A stretch of 64,000 nucleotides of DNA from Stromatinia cepivora (lineage: Eukaryota > Ascomycota > Leotiomycetes > Helotiales > Sclerotiniaceae), in contig RCTD01000001.1 in NCBI GenBank assembly GCA_014898415.1, forward strand, positions 1,426,001-1,490,000. The letters run 5' to 3'. A program made the translations under genes and the position numbers. Positions 36,483-48,901 of this stretch are shown here, in pieces; position 1 is the first letter of the stretch, and each line of letters starts with the position of its first letter. Below the pieces are notes generated by a model. That model did no database searches. It was not told the DNA's origin and saw only the letters and a program-made list of their open reading frames with translations.

Positions 36483-39400
36483 TTACCACTCCGCCTTTCT
36501 AAACAAACTTTTTCCAGCCGCCGCTAACCCAATCTCGTTGAATGTCGCTCCACCGACAATTTCGAATACCGCCACGTCGGCCTTCAATGTCTTAGCGAAC
36601 CAATTTCTCAACTCTACCGCCACCAAACTATCTAATCCATATGTGTGAATTGGTCTATCAAGATCGAAGGTTTCCACTGGTATTGACAATATTTTACCTA
36701 AACGTTTGGATAATTCCGACGCGATAACTGTGGCGGCGTCGAGCAGGGTCGCAGATTGCGACATGACGAGTGGAAGATCGACATTTGTGGAAGAGGAAGA
36801 GGAAGATGCTGTAGCAGAAAGAGAACCAGCGAGCTGGTATAGATGACTGAACATGGGAGAGAGCATCCATGAGGGCTCGTCAACCCCTCTTACTCTGAGG
36901 TCCGCGGGTGTTTTAAGTCCAGTAACTATTTGAACCTCTTCTGGATTCATGCCTATACTGACGCGGGTGGGGTCGCATGCATAATCGAGTAGACCAAAGA
37001 GTTCAGGCATGGAGACATCGAGTAGTGTACCTAAGCGATCGAAACGCTCGCGCATTTCGCGGTTCTCAGCGATGAAACCTGAGGAGAGCATGGGTCCCAG
37101 ATCGAGCGAGTAGGCTTTGAGACCTTGGGCTATGCGATGACGGGCTAGCGCGTCAAGATACACGTTTCCGGCGCTGTAGTTTGCTTGACCTCCTTGACCG
37201 ACAATACCAGATACGGAGGAGAGCATGACAAAGAATTCGAGGTCCCGAGGGAGAAGGCTGTGGAGGTTCCAAGACCCTGCGACTTTGGGACCGACGCTAG
37301 CTTGCCAGTCGTTGTATGTCATGGTTTCGAAGACGGAGTCCTGAATTATGTTAGATAAGCTGATGAGGATATCAACTGGGAATGTTACTTACCCTCAAAA
37401 CCATAGCACTATGAATACAGCCTTTGATTGGAGGCATTTTCTGTTTCAAGTCTTCTAGAGTCTGCTTTAGAATCGAGGAATTTGTAATATCACAAGCTGG
37501 AGCTTCGACTCGGACGCCTTTCTTTTTAAGTTGTCCTAGTAGAGTTTGTGATTCTGTCGTGACCGCTCCAGATCTTGACAAAAGAATGAGATGTTTGACC
37601 CCGCGATCAGCTAGCCAGAGAGAAATACTGCGACCTAGGCCGCCGAGACCACCCGTCACAATATACGAAGCATCCGCATCAAAGTTGTAAGTTGGTCTTG
37701 TGGTTAGCACAACTGGAATTTTCTCTGCTTCGTCCATGTCAATAACAATCTTGCCAGAATTTTTACCACTTTGCATGAAACGGAAAGCTTTCTCAATCTC
37801 CGATATCTTGTATACATGCAATGGCTTGGCAGTATGTATCTGCCCGGCCTTGAAAAGATTCATGACGGCGGTAAATGCTTTTCGGATGAGCAAAGGCCGT
37901 GCTGGAGTCATGGTAGCCAAGTCCACGGCGCTGAATGTTGCGCACTTGGAAAATGGAAACATAGGCAAAGCATGATGAGATTGAATATCCTTCTTGCCAA
38001 TTTCGATGAATCTTCCAAAAGGAGCAATACAGTCCCATGAAGCTTTGAGACTTTCCCCAGACAAAGAATTCAATACAACATCAACTCCTTGGTCATGAGT
38101 AAGTCTCATGATACCTTGTGCGAATGAGGTATCTCTGGAGTAGAGAATGTGTTCTTCAGGTATTCCGTAAGTATCCATGAGTAATTGTTTCTTTTCTTCT
38201 GAGCCGACGGTAGTATAGATGACAGCACCTGCATGTTGGGCCAATTGAATAGCAGCTTGTCCAGTTCCACCAGCGCCACCATGGATAAGTACCGATTCAC
38301 CCTTTTGCAATCTGGCAAGTTCGAAGAGACCGTGGTGGACTGTACAGAAAGTTGTTGGGATAGCAGCAGCCTCGGTAAAAGACATATCATCTGCGATTGG
38401 AAGCACACATTCTTCTTTCGACCGTGCGAAAGTTCGGTAGCAGTCAAGATATCCAGCACTGACCCGATCGCCCAGTTTGACTGTTGTGCACTCTGATCCG
38501 ATACGAGTAACGACTCCAGAAAATTCACACCCAAAGACACCAACATCCAATCTTCCAAGCGCAAGAAGACAATCTCGGAAGTTGACACCAACAGCTTTCA
38601 CCCTGATCTCAACTTCTCGTGTCCCTAGCGGTTTGCTATGCAAGTCGTCTTCAATGAATTGCAAAGTATCCAGAAGTCCGGGCGTCGCGATTTCCAGCTT
38701 GAGTGGTGGAGCTTTGGCGAACTCCATGACCTGGTATTGTTGCTCAGCGACCTTGGCGGCAATCTGCTCATCTAATTGTGGTGAGGCAATGACTCTGTTG
38801 ATGTGAATAAGACCATTCTTCTCCACATATTCTGTCTCATAACTCTCGTCAATTGAGCCGAGGAGTACCTTCAAAAACACACGAGTCATCTTGCTGATCA
38901 ATTGATCAGCGGCCTTACGGTCAGAGAAGATATCCTTAGCTTCCAAAGTCAATGTGACCATTTGCAATTTATTGTTCTCGGCCCTCAAGACTCGGGACAA
39001 ACCAGTGATCATCCCGAAGTCGGGAGACGATTCAGGACCCATGCTGCTATCACTTACCCAGAGAACTTTTCGTGCCGCCAACAGAACGGTCTGAAGGTAC
39101 GTGAAGTTTGTAGCATCAATGTCCTTAAGCAAAGGGCGTTCTATTTCGTTCAGAAACAGAATTGCGGATGTAGAAACAAGGGGTGATGTCGCAGCTGCTT
39201 TGAGAGACATCACGGTAAAATCTTTAACGGGCTTCAGGTCTGGTTGAGCTTGGAAACGCTTCGCGAGTTCTTGTTGATTCGTGGATTCGGGGTCGGCGAT
39301 GATAATGACTGAAGGTGGCGCGAGCTGAGAAATATTTTCTACTGCAGTAGATATTATGATGCTCCATTCATGGCATTCGTCGACTTCATAGTCCCTGAAA

Positions 39401-42400
39401 ACAATATCTGCGCCTGTGAATCCATTCTCCCCTAAAAGTTCATGCCATTTCTGCTCTGAAATATATGGACTATTAAATCGCTGATCCTCATTAGCATTCC
39501 ACCAATCGGGATGGAGAGCGAAAGCAAATTCTCCAAGCGTTCCAGAACGAGTGTTCTCAAGAAGGATGAGTTTACCAGCCGTTTTCAGGAGCGAACGGAG
39601 CTTTCGTACCGTGGAAGCCAAATTCTTGGTAGCTGAAATTGTGTGAGCAGCTACAATGACATCGTATGTGCCCGGTGTCAAATCTTGCTTCGTGATGTCT
39701 TCTTCGATGTCTAAAATCATGAAATTTAGTCGATCAAAAGCTTTAAATGCTTCCTGTGCTTCTTTTATAGATGAAGCCGAGCCATCTGTCAGAGTATACT
39801 GTGAGTATCTGGGGACAGCAGAGGCAGCCTTCGCCTCTTCTTGTAGCTTGAGTGCGTTTAAGACAACTTCACTTATTGAGCTAGGGCCACAGCCTATTTC
39901 GAGGAACTTCATCTCAGGATTTTTGAAAGCTAAAAGGTCCAAATATTCTTGAAATCGATGCATGCCGCTGCTCTTGGCGTTTCTTATTCGGTGATAGTTC
40001 TTCAAGAGATCATCCTTGACGAAAAGGTCAAGCGCGTCTACTTCACCCGCTAGGATCTGTTTCAAATTTTGGCCTATCTTAACAAAGATCGTACCACGGC
40101 CGTCAGCTTTAATCTTTTCACATAGATTCTCACGGTGCGATGCATCACCAAGAAGTCGATCGATATCAGCACCGATGCCGTGACGTGGGTTCATCCAAAG
40201 CTTTCCTTGATGTTGTTGCATCCATGCAATGTATTTTCCAAGGTGCTCCTTCAAGGGACGAGAATTGTTCTGATAAATTTCACTGAGGACTTCCGCAATA
40301 AATGAGGTTTGAAGGCAAGCGATGTCATAAAACAAGTCAGCTGGGTCTTTGCCGAAGCCACTGATCAAATGTTGGTTTTCCTTCAAAATTCGAGGAGCCA
40401 GGAAATCGACGTCAGGGCGCGATTGAAGACTGTAGCATAATTGCTTGGAGCTAGACTGATCTGAAGACGCCGAGTTCGAGTTGACCGAGGTCGTTTCGAG
40501 ATCGTCAATACGGAGTAGAAGGCTTTCGTCTGCTTTACCGAGGACAGAAATGCAGCATACCGATCCGAGGTCTCCTTTTTCTCTGATATCTGCGTGTGCA
40601 TCTACATACTCGGTGGAAGAAGCACTAAGGCCTTTGTCTCTCACCCAAAGTCGCCCAATGCGAGTTGGTATCCTGGTCGGAATGGTCTTCGTGCCTCCCT
40701 GGGTCATGGCAACGAGTGACATCTGGACTATGCCATCAAGAGTAGTCGGATGAATGACATAAGAGTGTGTAGGTTTTGAATCGCTTTCAAGTGTGAAAAG
40801 GTTGATTTCCGCCATCGCTTCTTCTTTCTCGCTGTACTGTAGCTTAGAAATTGGCCTAAAACACGGCCCATATTGATACCCTAAATTATCCAGACCTTGG
40901 TACATAATCTCTGAAGGCACTGTCTGGTAACAGGACATAATACCCTGATGGTGCAAGGAACGAATACTGGCAAGCTCTTCTCTGGCTTCTCTTCCACAAT
41001 CGATGACAGTTTCCTCTGATTCGTATATTGTCTGAATTGTACCTCGAGATGTTTCAACCCACTCATCTCCTTCCTGGATACAAAGTCGAAATTCAGACCA
41101 TTGGTTATCTTTATCCGAAGAGTCCCTTAAAGGACGAAGATGAAATTGTGTTTCGAGGCCATCTGATTTTGACGTGAGATTCAAAGCAGTGTGAAATGTC
41201 ACGTCTTTCACCTCATAGCCAACTATTGTGCGGTCTTCTGCCATTTGCTTCGCAGCTTCTATGGCCATTACCAAGGTACCTGCAGCGGGATAGAGGATGG
41301 AACCATTAATCTAAAAAGGAGTTAGCAAAGTACAGCAGCAAAGTTCGCCTACACTAACGTTGTGATCCTCGATCCAAGGTAATTCGGAGGACTTTAGTAC
41401 ATGTCTCCATCGCCCCTCTAGAGGATTCCAGTCTGCCACCGGTGTGCCAAGCAAAGGATTAAAACCATGGCGTCGGAATCGGAGGCCCTTACTTAAGCGG
41501 CTCTCGTGCCAATAGAAGGTAGTATGATCGAAGGTATACTCGGGCAAATCAGTAAGTACTGCGGGCGGTGTTTGGGAGGCCAGTTTTCCTGCTGGTCGAT
41601 TGATGCGCGCGATATCTACATGATGGCCTCTCGAGAAAATATTTCCACAGGCTTCCAATGTTGTGTCCATGGCTGAACGGTGTCTGATCAATGCTGAATG
41701 ATATTTCACTTTTCCGCTGCGCTTTATCGAGTGCAGTATATCGCGAACTGGGCCTTGTAAAGCTGAATGAGGACCAATTTCTAGCACATCGTGAACCATT
41801 ACAAAATTTCGATGGCTGCCGTCCAGCTTTTTGCGCAAAGCTTTAGCGGATTGTGAGCATACAAGCCCAAGAGCATTAGAGAACCTGACTGGCGAAACCA
41901 TATTCTGGACCCAATAGCTTCCTTTGCGTAAATCCTTTCCAAGGATTCGAGACCCAGTAACTGAAGAGATCATAATAGCATCCTTCAGAACAAAGTCCCC
42001 AGCATCCAGATTAGATAAATGCATCAAATATTCATCCGAAATCTCAGCCATTTGAGGAGAATGATACGCTATGTTAACTTGGAGCTTGCGTGCAAATATT
42101 CCTTCCTCAACCAGTATTGCTTGCAGTCGTTCAATGTAACGCTCGTCACCAGAGATAGTAACGTTTTTAGGACTATTGATGCAACTAACAACCAAAGGCA
42201 TGTCGCCGGGCTTGATGGAAATCCTGCCGATGTATGGCTGGATATCGTGGTCGGACAAACCGGCTGACATCATGCAGCCTTTGGTTGTGGATATTCTAGC
42301 CAATTTGCTTGCCAGGGAGCCCCTAAAGTAAGCTATACGCCAGGCGGCATTGCAAGAAATAGCACCAATGGAGTATGCGCTCGCAATCTCTCCACTCGAG

Positions 42401-44772
42401 TGACCAACGACGGCTTTGGGCTTGACATCGAAGCTACTCAGGAGATCAACTAGAGCAACCTGCACTGCTGTGCAGATAGATTGACTCAGCTCGGGTTCAC
42501 TGATTCTGCTATCGGTTTTGTTTTTTAGGAGCTCATCGAGTAATTTCCACTGGCAGCCCAAACTTTGGAGGTATTCTTCGGCGTTCAACAGACTGTTCTT
42601 GAATACAGGGAATAGTAGAAGTTCCCGGCCCATGGCATACCACTGTGCACCTTGACCTGTGAAGATGAAGCCCAATCCTGGGCCTGTTGATGCCAAAACT
42701 GGTTGTGAAATCGAACTCTGGATATTCTCGAGAGTTGATTTAGAGTGAACTACAGCATAAGCTTTCCAAGGTAGAGAGCTCCTCCTCGAGTCTAGAGTAT
42801 ATGCAAGATTATTCAAGTATGCAGTATCTACTTGAGACATTAAACGTTCTGGTGTGAAATATCCACAGTACGCATTAGATAATCGCTTGAGAGCCTTTTC
42901 ATCAGCCGCTGAAAAGACCAACAGTTTCGGTAGCGGTTTTGGAGGAGGAGGAATAGCCAGCGCGTCCGTTTCAACAGGTACGAATGGCCGACCAATGTCT
43001 TCCAACGAAGGTGGTTTAGCCACCGAGCGATGATTAGCATTAATGTTTCTAAGTTGAAGGTAATTATAAGCGTCGTCCAGGACTGCGTGGGCATTTGCAC
43101 CGCCGAAACCAAAGGAATTAACAGATGCTCGTCGCAATCCATCTGTGGGCCACGGAATAGCTTTTAAGGGAAATCTAATATTAAAGAACTCCTGATCGAT
43201 ATTTGGGTTCAGGCGCTCAAAGTTAGTATTTGGTGGGATAACACCTTTTTCCAGGGTCAAAATCGCCTTGATGACGCCGGCAATTCCACTGCATCCTTCA
43301 AGATGGCCAATATTGGCTTTAACAGCGCCTCTGGGATCAATGTGTTAGAATCGGAATATCTCAAACGTGGGAATGCAATGACTTACATATACAAAGGTTC
43401 TTCTGGGCTTCTATAATCCTGAAACACGTCCCCAATCGCAGCAGCTTCAATTGGGTCACCGACTGCCGTACCAGTACCATGAGCTTCGAAAAATCTGGTT
43501 TCATCCAGAGAGAGACCAGCTCTCTCGTAGGTAGACTGGATCAAGGCAGCTTGTGCAACCTTACTAGGTTGGTGTATGCCAGGGGTATGACCGTCTTGAT
43601 TCGAACCAGTTGATCTAATCACAGCTCGAATTGTGTCATTGTCGCGGACAGCGTCCGAAAGTCTCTTGACAACAAGAACACCAAACCCTTCTCCCCTTCC
43701 ATATCCATTCGCACGATGGTCGAAACTATAGCAACGACTATCATGTGAAAGAAAACTCATGTTGGCCAAAGCGAGGGTCATAACAGGTGAATAAATCAAA
43801 TTACAGCCGGCGACGAGTGCCTGTATCTGGGTCAAAAAACGGGTTATGTAGAAATAAGAATAGTGTAACTTACCGTAGAGGCAGTGTGGTTCCACAGTCC
43901 TTGACAGGCCATATCAAGAGCAACTAGACTACTCGAGCATGCAGTATCGAGGGTTATGCTAGCTCCCCTAAGATCAAAAAACCAACTGACTCTGTTTGAG
44001 AGCATTGTGGAGGCAATACCCGGTGCTGTGTATTTTGACATCATTTCCGGATCTTTGGCAACGAGCATCAAGTAACTAATGAGAGCAATGAGTATTGTGA
44101 AGATAGAAATCACAAGGCCACTCATGCCGGCAATCAAAGGGCGAAAGTGAAAACTTACTCTGCTGTAAAGCATCCGGTATGTACTGATGTATTCGATCCT
44201 GTAAGAGATTCCATAGATATTCCGGCTAGTGATTGTCAGGACAGATTTTGACAAATCGAAGATGCGGGCCTACCATTTTCAATTGCCCTATACGCTGTCT
44301 CAAGCAGACCTCGTTGCTGGGGATCAAGGCCGGCCGCTTCAGCTGGTGTGATCGAGAAAAACGGTGCATCAAAAGCACGAATATCATCTTTGATGAAGTG
44401 TGCGCCCCTAAGAGGTAACTAGAGCGCAGATCAGTGTATTAGTGTGGGGAACGCTGAAACGTGGAGGTGATGGCAAAGGAGATCAGGTTCACATACTGTA
44501 CCCTGCTTTTCATCTGCTTGATAAAACGCGTCTATGTTCAGACGCTCACTAGGAAATTCCGAGGAAGCGCAACGGCCTTCTACAAGCATCTCCCAGAAAG
44601 ACTCTGCAGTAGTTGCATCTTGAGGGAACTTGTGTGAAAATCCCACCACTGCTAAAGGTTCAAGCACATCTCCATCGTGATGACTTTGATCAAAACCAAG
44701 AGCTGAAGAAACTGAGGAGGCTTCTGAACTAGGGAAACTGGTCGTAGACGTGCTTAGTCTACCTGGAGCCAT
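36483..44772 (-). CDS. Highly reducing type I polyketide synthase (KS-AT-DH-CMeT-ER-KR-ACP)
   Basis: Eight exons splice in frame: 44772..44497, 44418..44274, 44225..44159, 44075..43874, 43820..43387, 43330..41359, 41310..37393 and 37340..36483 (2623 residues). KS has DTACSSS (Cys209), EAHGTGT and KANIGH. AT has FTGQGAQW and GHSSGE (Ser686). DH spans an intron that rebuilds [10 protein letters not shown] (His1031), with Asp1224 in TLDGIVQ. The C-methyltransferase (about 1420-1650) is degenerate: EIGCGPSS at 1503 and SATKN at 1591, where active domains have GAGTGG and HAT. ER carries [17 protein letters not shown] (about 2040). KR has [11 protein letters not shown] (about 2250) and SSVSG..NYSAGN. 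ACP has GLDSL (Ser2576). The C terminus has no thioesterase, so release needs a partner; the FSH1 hydrolase at 51527 is a candidate. The product is unknown. Confidence 0.95.
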
Positions 44773-46503
44773 GATGGTAGGAAGTCAATGAGGCGAAAGA
44801 TCTAAGGCATAGGTATATGTGAGTAATTAATGAGCGTCTATAAGATCAATTTGAAGTTCAAAATATGAGGATGCATTCAGTTCAAATCAGTAACTCTAGA
44901 CAGGGGTAAATCCCTGGATGCCACATGCTCCCATTTTCCCTTGCCTCCTGATTGACCATCCTCCGGTGGCAATATCTACAGGAATAGAATTGGGCTATTG
45001 GCTTGTTACTAAGTAGCTAGCCCATTTGTGAAACTGGTATAGGTCAAACAACACAGCCGTTGTGCAGCTGGTTCTTTTCGATAGATTCAATACACACACA
45101 TGGAGGGGATGCCGAGATTAGATGCAACGTTCATAAACGTCGCAAGTTGTTCCACTTTTCGTTGTAGGGTACATCTCCGGATTCTAGCCGGATTCCACAA
45201 TCTGGCCTGGTATTGACAGTGGATCTACCTAAGTAACGGACATTATCGATGCGAACACGATCAAAATGTGATCCAGTTCATGCCTGCCCCCAGAACTGAG
45301 GCAAGGTACGGTTGATATGCCCGTTTATCGTGCTGTAATAAATTTGGTACCACAATCTATCGTGTCCGTCCATCGTCACCCATGGGATAGGCATTGAAGA
45401 TGAGGGTGGCATGATAGATGAGGAATGGATAGAATATGGAGAAATATAGTTGTTGATGTAATGGATCCATTCACAGATTTTATTAATCCGAATGGTGGCT
45501 TTTAGCAAGCACCTAGATAGGATGCGGAATGGATGAATATGGACATGTAAATTTTGATATTAATTTTATTTATCCATTTATAGTTTAGAATAAATAATGA
45601 TCTTTATTTGTTATTTATTGCAAACTCGTTTAGCTGACCGCTTTCAAAACTTTAACCATTAATAGTTTAGTGTAAAAAGATTAATATGATTGACGCCGAC
45701 TCAGAGTCAATCCGCCCTCCCCTATCCCCCCATTCTTCTCTCTATCTACAAATGGTATTTTCAGTACTCATCGGCTCTACATATCTTAATTACATGGTTA
45801 CCATCAGAAGCTTTCAATTTCACCAACACTCTATTCATCATCTCGATTTGATTCGTGCATTCACTATCTCTACATTTAATCGTCTGCCTGCCATTGGAAC
45901 TTAAGCCAAGGTTGTTTAGTTCCCTGCCCTTCAATTCGTGGCTAGAATTCTTACCGATTACGTGCCGCCACGGTCTAATGCACTTGGCATCCTTCTACCA
46001 TGTCACTTTTCAATCATCCTTGCCTGATGTATTTATCGTGTTAAGAAAACTCAAGCCTCAGCGACCAGCGCTTCAATCCTGATCCGCTAGTCCTTCCATC
46101 TCATTCGCAGTCGAAAGTATTGGAATGGGTATCGAGGCCGGGATCCCCTTCCAAGGGCCCTAATTCATGATGATAACCATGTAATTTTGGAAGTGAGATA
46201 AGCACGAAGGATGTCGAGCACTTCCTAGTTTGTTCCTGAAGCCTCTGTCTGCTGCGCCATAATATGCATAGTCATATCAATTCTTAAAAGTCCGCGTCTA
46301 TTTCTAGCTATAAAGTCATATACCCAATTTATGTATGTGCTCCACGCGCGGTGATGTGAGATATAGGTAGATCATGTGGGACCGGCATCACCTAGAGGAT
46401 AGAAGTACTTCTGCCTCGTGTGATATCAAATTTAATTGATAAGTCTATGATACTTCCTCTCGTTACATGGAGTTACTACGCAGACTCCCAGATTGGGGGA
46501 AAT
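44773..46503. promoter_or_regulatory. Divergent promoter region of the synthase and the rhodopsin-domain gene
   Basis: 1.7 kb without recognised genes separates the two divergent starts. A direct repeat of CCGGATTC at 45177..45184 and 45188..45195, with an 11-bp period, could be a pair of CGG-type half-sites for a Zn2Cys6 regulator. A binding role is speculative. Confidence 0.4.
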
Positions 46504-47752
46504 ATGACTTGGGCGACGTTCCAAGAACTGCCCTGGCAATCTAAGACCAACATCTATGTCGGGGCAATCATGACTTTCATCGCTACCATAGCTGTCGCGT
46601 TACGGATTATATCTAAAGTATCGATCGGGTCAAAGATACGATCAGACGACTGGTGGATTCTAGGTGCACTCATGTTTCTCGGAGCGGGCCTTGGAATTCT
46701 CACTTGCGGTTTGTATAATGAATAGTTTATTGTTTTGCAATCGCGCTAATTGATTCGCAGGTGCTTTGCGTGGCTTTGAAGATACATTCTTTCTTGGTCA
46801 AGTTCGTGTAACCTATCGTGTGATTTCAGTGTTATAGCACTAACTTATCTTAAACTAGGCTTTAATCATTGGTTCTATATTTTATCCGGTGGTTACAAGT
46901 TTTATCAGACTCTCGATTTTATGCCTCTATAGCAATTTGTTTGCCACGGCTCAAATTCGAAGAGGGTGTTTCTGGGTGGGTATCCTGTGTATTCTATGGT
47001 GTGCTGTCGTCATTCCAACAACAGCCGTCGTTTGTCTGCCGGTCGCCCCGGATAGAAGATTATGGGGAACGCTGGTGACTGGTTATTGCTTCAACTATGA
47101 TGCATTCGCTCTCGCCATGGGCATCGTCGAAACAGTCATTGACGCCATCATTATCATACTCCCTCTAAAGTTGATTATGAACCTTCAATTGGTTCAAAGA
47201 GACAGAGTCATTTTGATCTGTATGTTCTTGGTTGGAATATTGTTAGTACCCTTTGCTCGCTTCTCCAGCCTCGCAATTAACTTCAAAAGCATCATTTTTA
47301 CGGGTATTCTTCGAGCAAAGTACTCTTATATTCCGAATTCCATCCATGGTAGGCTACTCCTCAGAACATCGTCACAGTTCACAATGTTGATAATATATTT
47401 AGTGGACGAATATGGGGTTGAGCTTTGGTCTTTCATCCATTGTGGGACAGCCGTCTTATGTGCCTGTCTACCGACATACCGGCCATTAGGCCGGGTATTT
47501 ACTACTTGTCTAAGCCAGCGATATGGCATTGAGATCAAGTCATCCAAGTATCAACAAAGCAAAACGAAGTCGATAGCTTTAGAAGGTTACAAAGGAAATA
47601 CTTATAACGAGTTGAGAGACTATCGGCCAGACTATATCAACCTTACCACCATTAATGGAGAAAGTTCTGCACAACTTCGGCATGCAAGTTCCCAGGAAGA
47701 GAGTATCCCTGGCAACACCATTGCGATCGAAAGGACTATCGAGGTCGTATAA
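46504..47752 (+). CDS. Seven-helix rhodopsin-domain (PTH11-type) integral membrane protein
   Basis: Five exons, 46504..46708, 46761..46801, 46859..47241, 47290..47348 and 47403..47752, give 345 residues. Introns are 48-57 nt. Seven hydrophobic helices are visible: IYVGAIMTFIATIAVALRII, WWILGALMFLGAGLGILTCG, ALIIGSIFYPVVTSFIRL, FWVGILCILWCAVVIPTTAV, FALAMGIVETVIDAIIIILP, ILICMFLVGIFIIFTGIL and WSFIHCGTAVLCACLPTYRP. The DDWW motif after helix 1 and the CACLPTYRPL end are hallmarks of the fungal rhodopsin-domain family (PF20684). It is probably a plasma-membrane protein of unknown ligand; such genes often flank secondary-metabolite genes. I chose ATG 46504 for its better context (aaatATGac); an in-frame ATG at 46447 would add 19 residues. 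The C-terminal tail is polar. Confidence 0.85.
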
Positions 47753-48901
47753 ATCTGTACATAATCCCGATGCAGGGGATCTGCGTTGAAATATGACATT
47801 CCGCACGGTACGATTGAAAAATATTGAAAACTAGTTGACCTGCTCATTCCATTTTTATCAACGGACTAGGCAGACTTTTTCTAAAGTCTATATTATGTGA
47901 ACCTCACGGGTCACCACGACATCTGAACACGTCAAATCCTCGACTCCAGGGGCCAGTAAATCGACTAGGAAATTATGTAACATGGGTTGGTTTATATATT
48001 TTTTAAGCACGGTGAAGCCCGTCTCACATTACAACCTAATCGCAAACTTCTCATTGATCCAGGAAAAATCCGAAAACTAAAATCCGAACGTTAAGTCCAA
48101 ACAAGCGTCCATGGTATCATTTAAGTGATTTCAATGGCTCTACCCTGGTACTGTGGGGGCCCTTTGATTAGGTATAGTTAAAGTTGTGATGTTTACTGCC
48201 GCCGTGCGGGTGTACGGAGTATATGATACGATTTTGTTTACTTACGTATGCGCACAGCATTCTGCAGTACTTGCAGCGAAGGATCGATCGTGTATTTTCT
48301 AGGTGCAGGTTGCTATGTCACAATACGATCTCTACTTCTATTGCTAAATAATCAGAACACAAAGACTACGATTTTCGCGCATCTTAACAATCGTGACTTT
48401 CATCACACACTCTAATTTATCTTGTCTATTCAAACAAGTAGGCGATATCTTAATTGATGTGGGGATCCTAAAACGTGGCCCAAGGCTAATTTAACAAAAA
48501 ATCGTGTCTAAGTTCGCGAATAGTGTATACTGGATCGACAAGGAATGTGATCCGTCCCATGCCATGGTATCCACTCTTCTCCTCCACCCTTGATCTCTCC
48601 GGGGTACGACGCCGTCTTCTTCCTTTACAAGGTTCCCAAGATTCAAGAATGTTTTACGCCAGGCTCCTTGAGGTGTATTGGTCCGATAGAACAAGCATTG
48701 GTCCACAATAAATCACTCAATCACTCGAACCATTAACGCATTTCTAAACAAAAGAGCTTAGCATCTCCGCAGGATACATGTGCTCCACCTCTTGCCATTC
48801 CATTCTTCATAGTCTGGTTTAGCCTCTAGAAGCTCAAGCTTTTGTGCCACTGGATCTCAATTACCCAACATAACGTTCTTTTTCCCCGTAAAATCTGGTC
48901 G

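Noticed and set aside
41311..44496. Apparent stop codons and frame changes in the polyketide synthase
   Set aside because: Each break coincides with a GT..AG intron of 48-83 nt, and splicing restores conserved KS and DH motifs exactly, so the gene is not broken.
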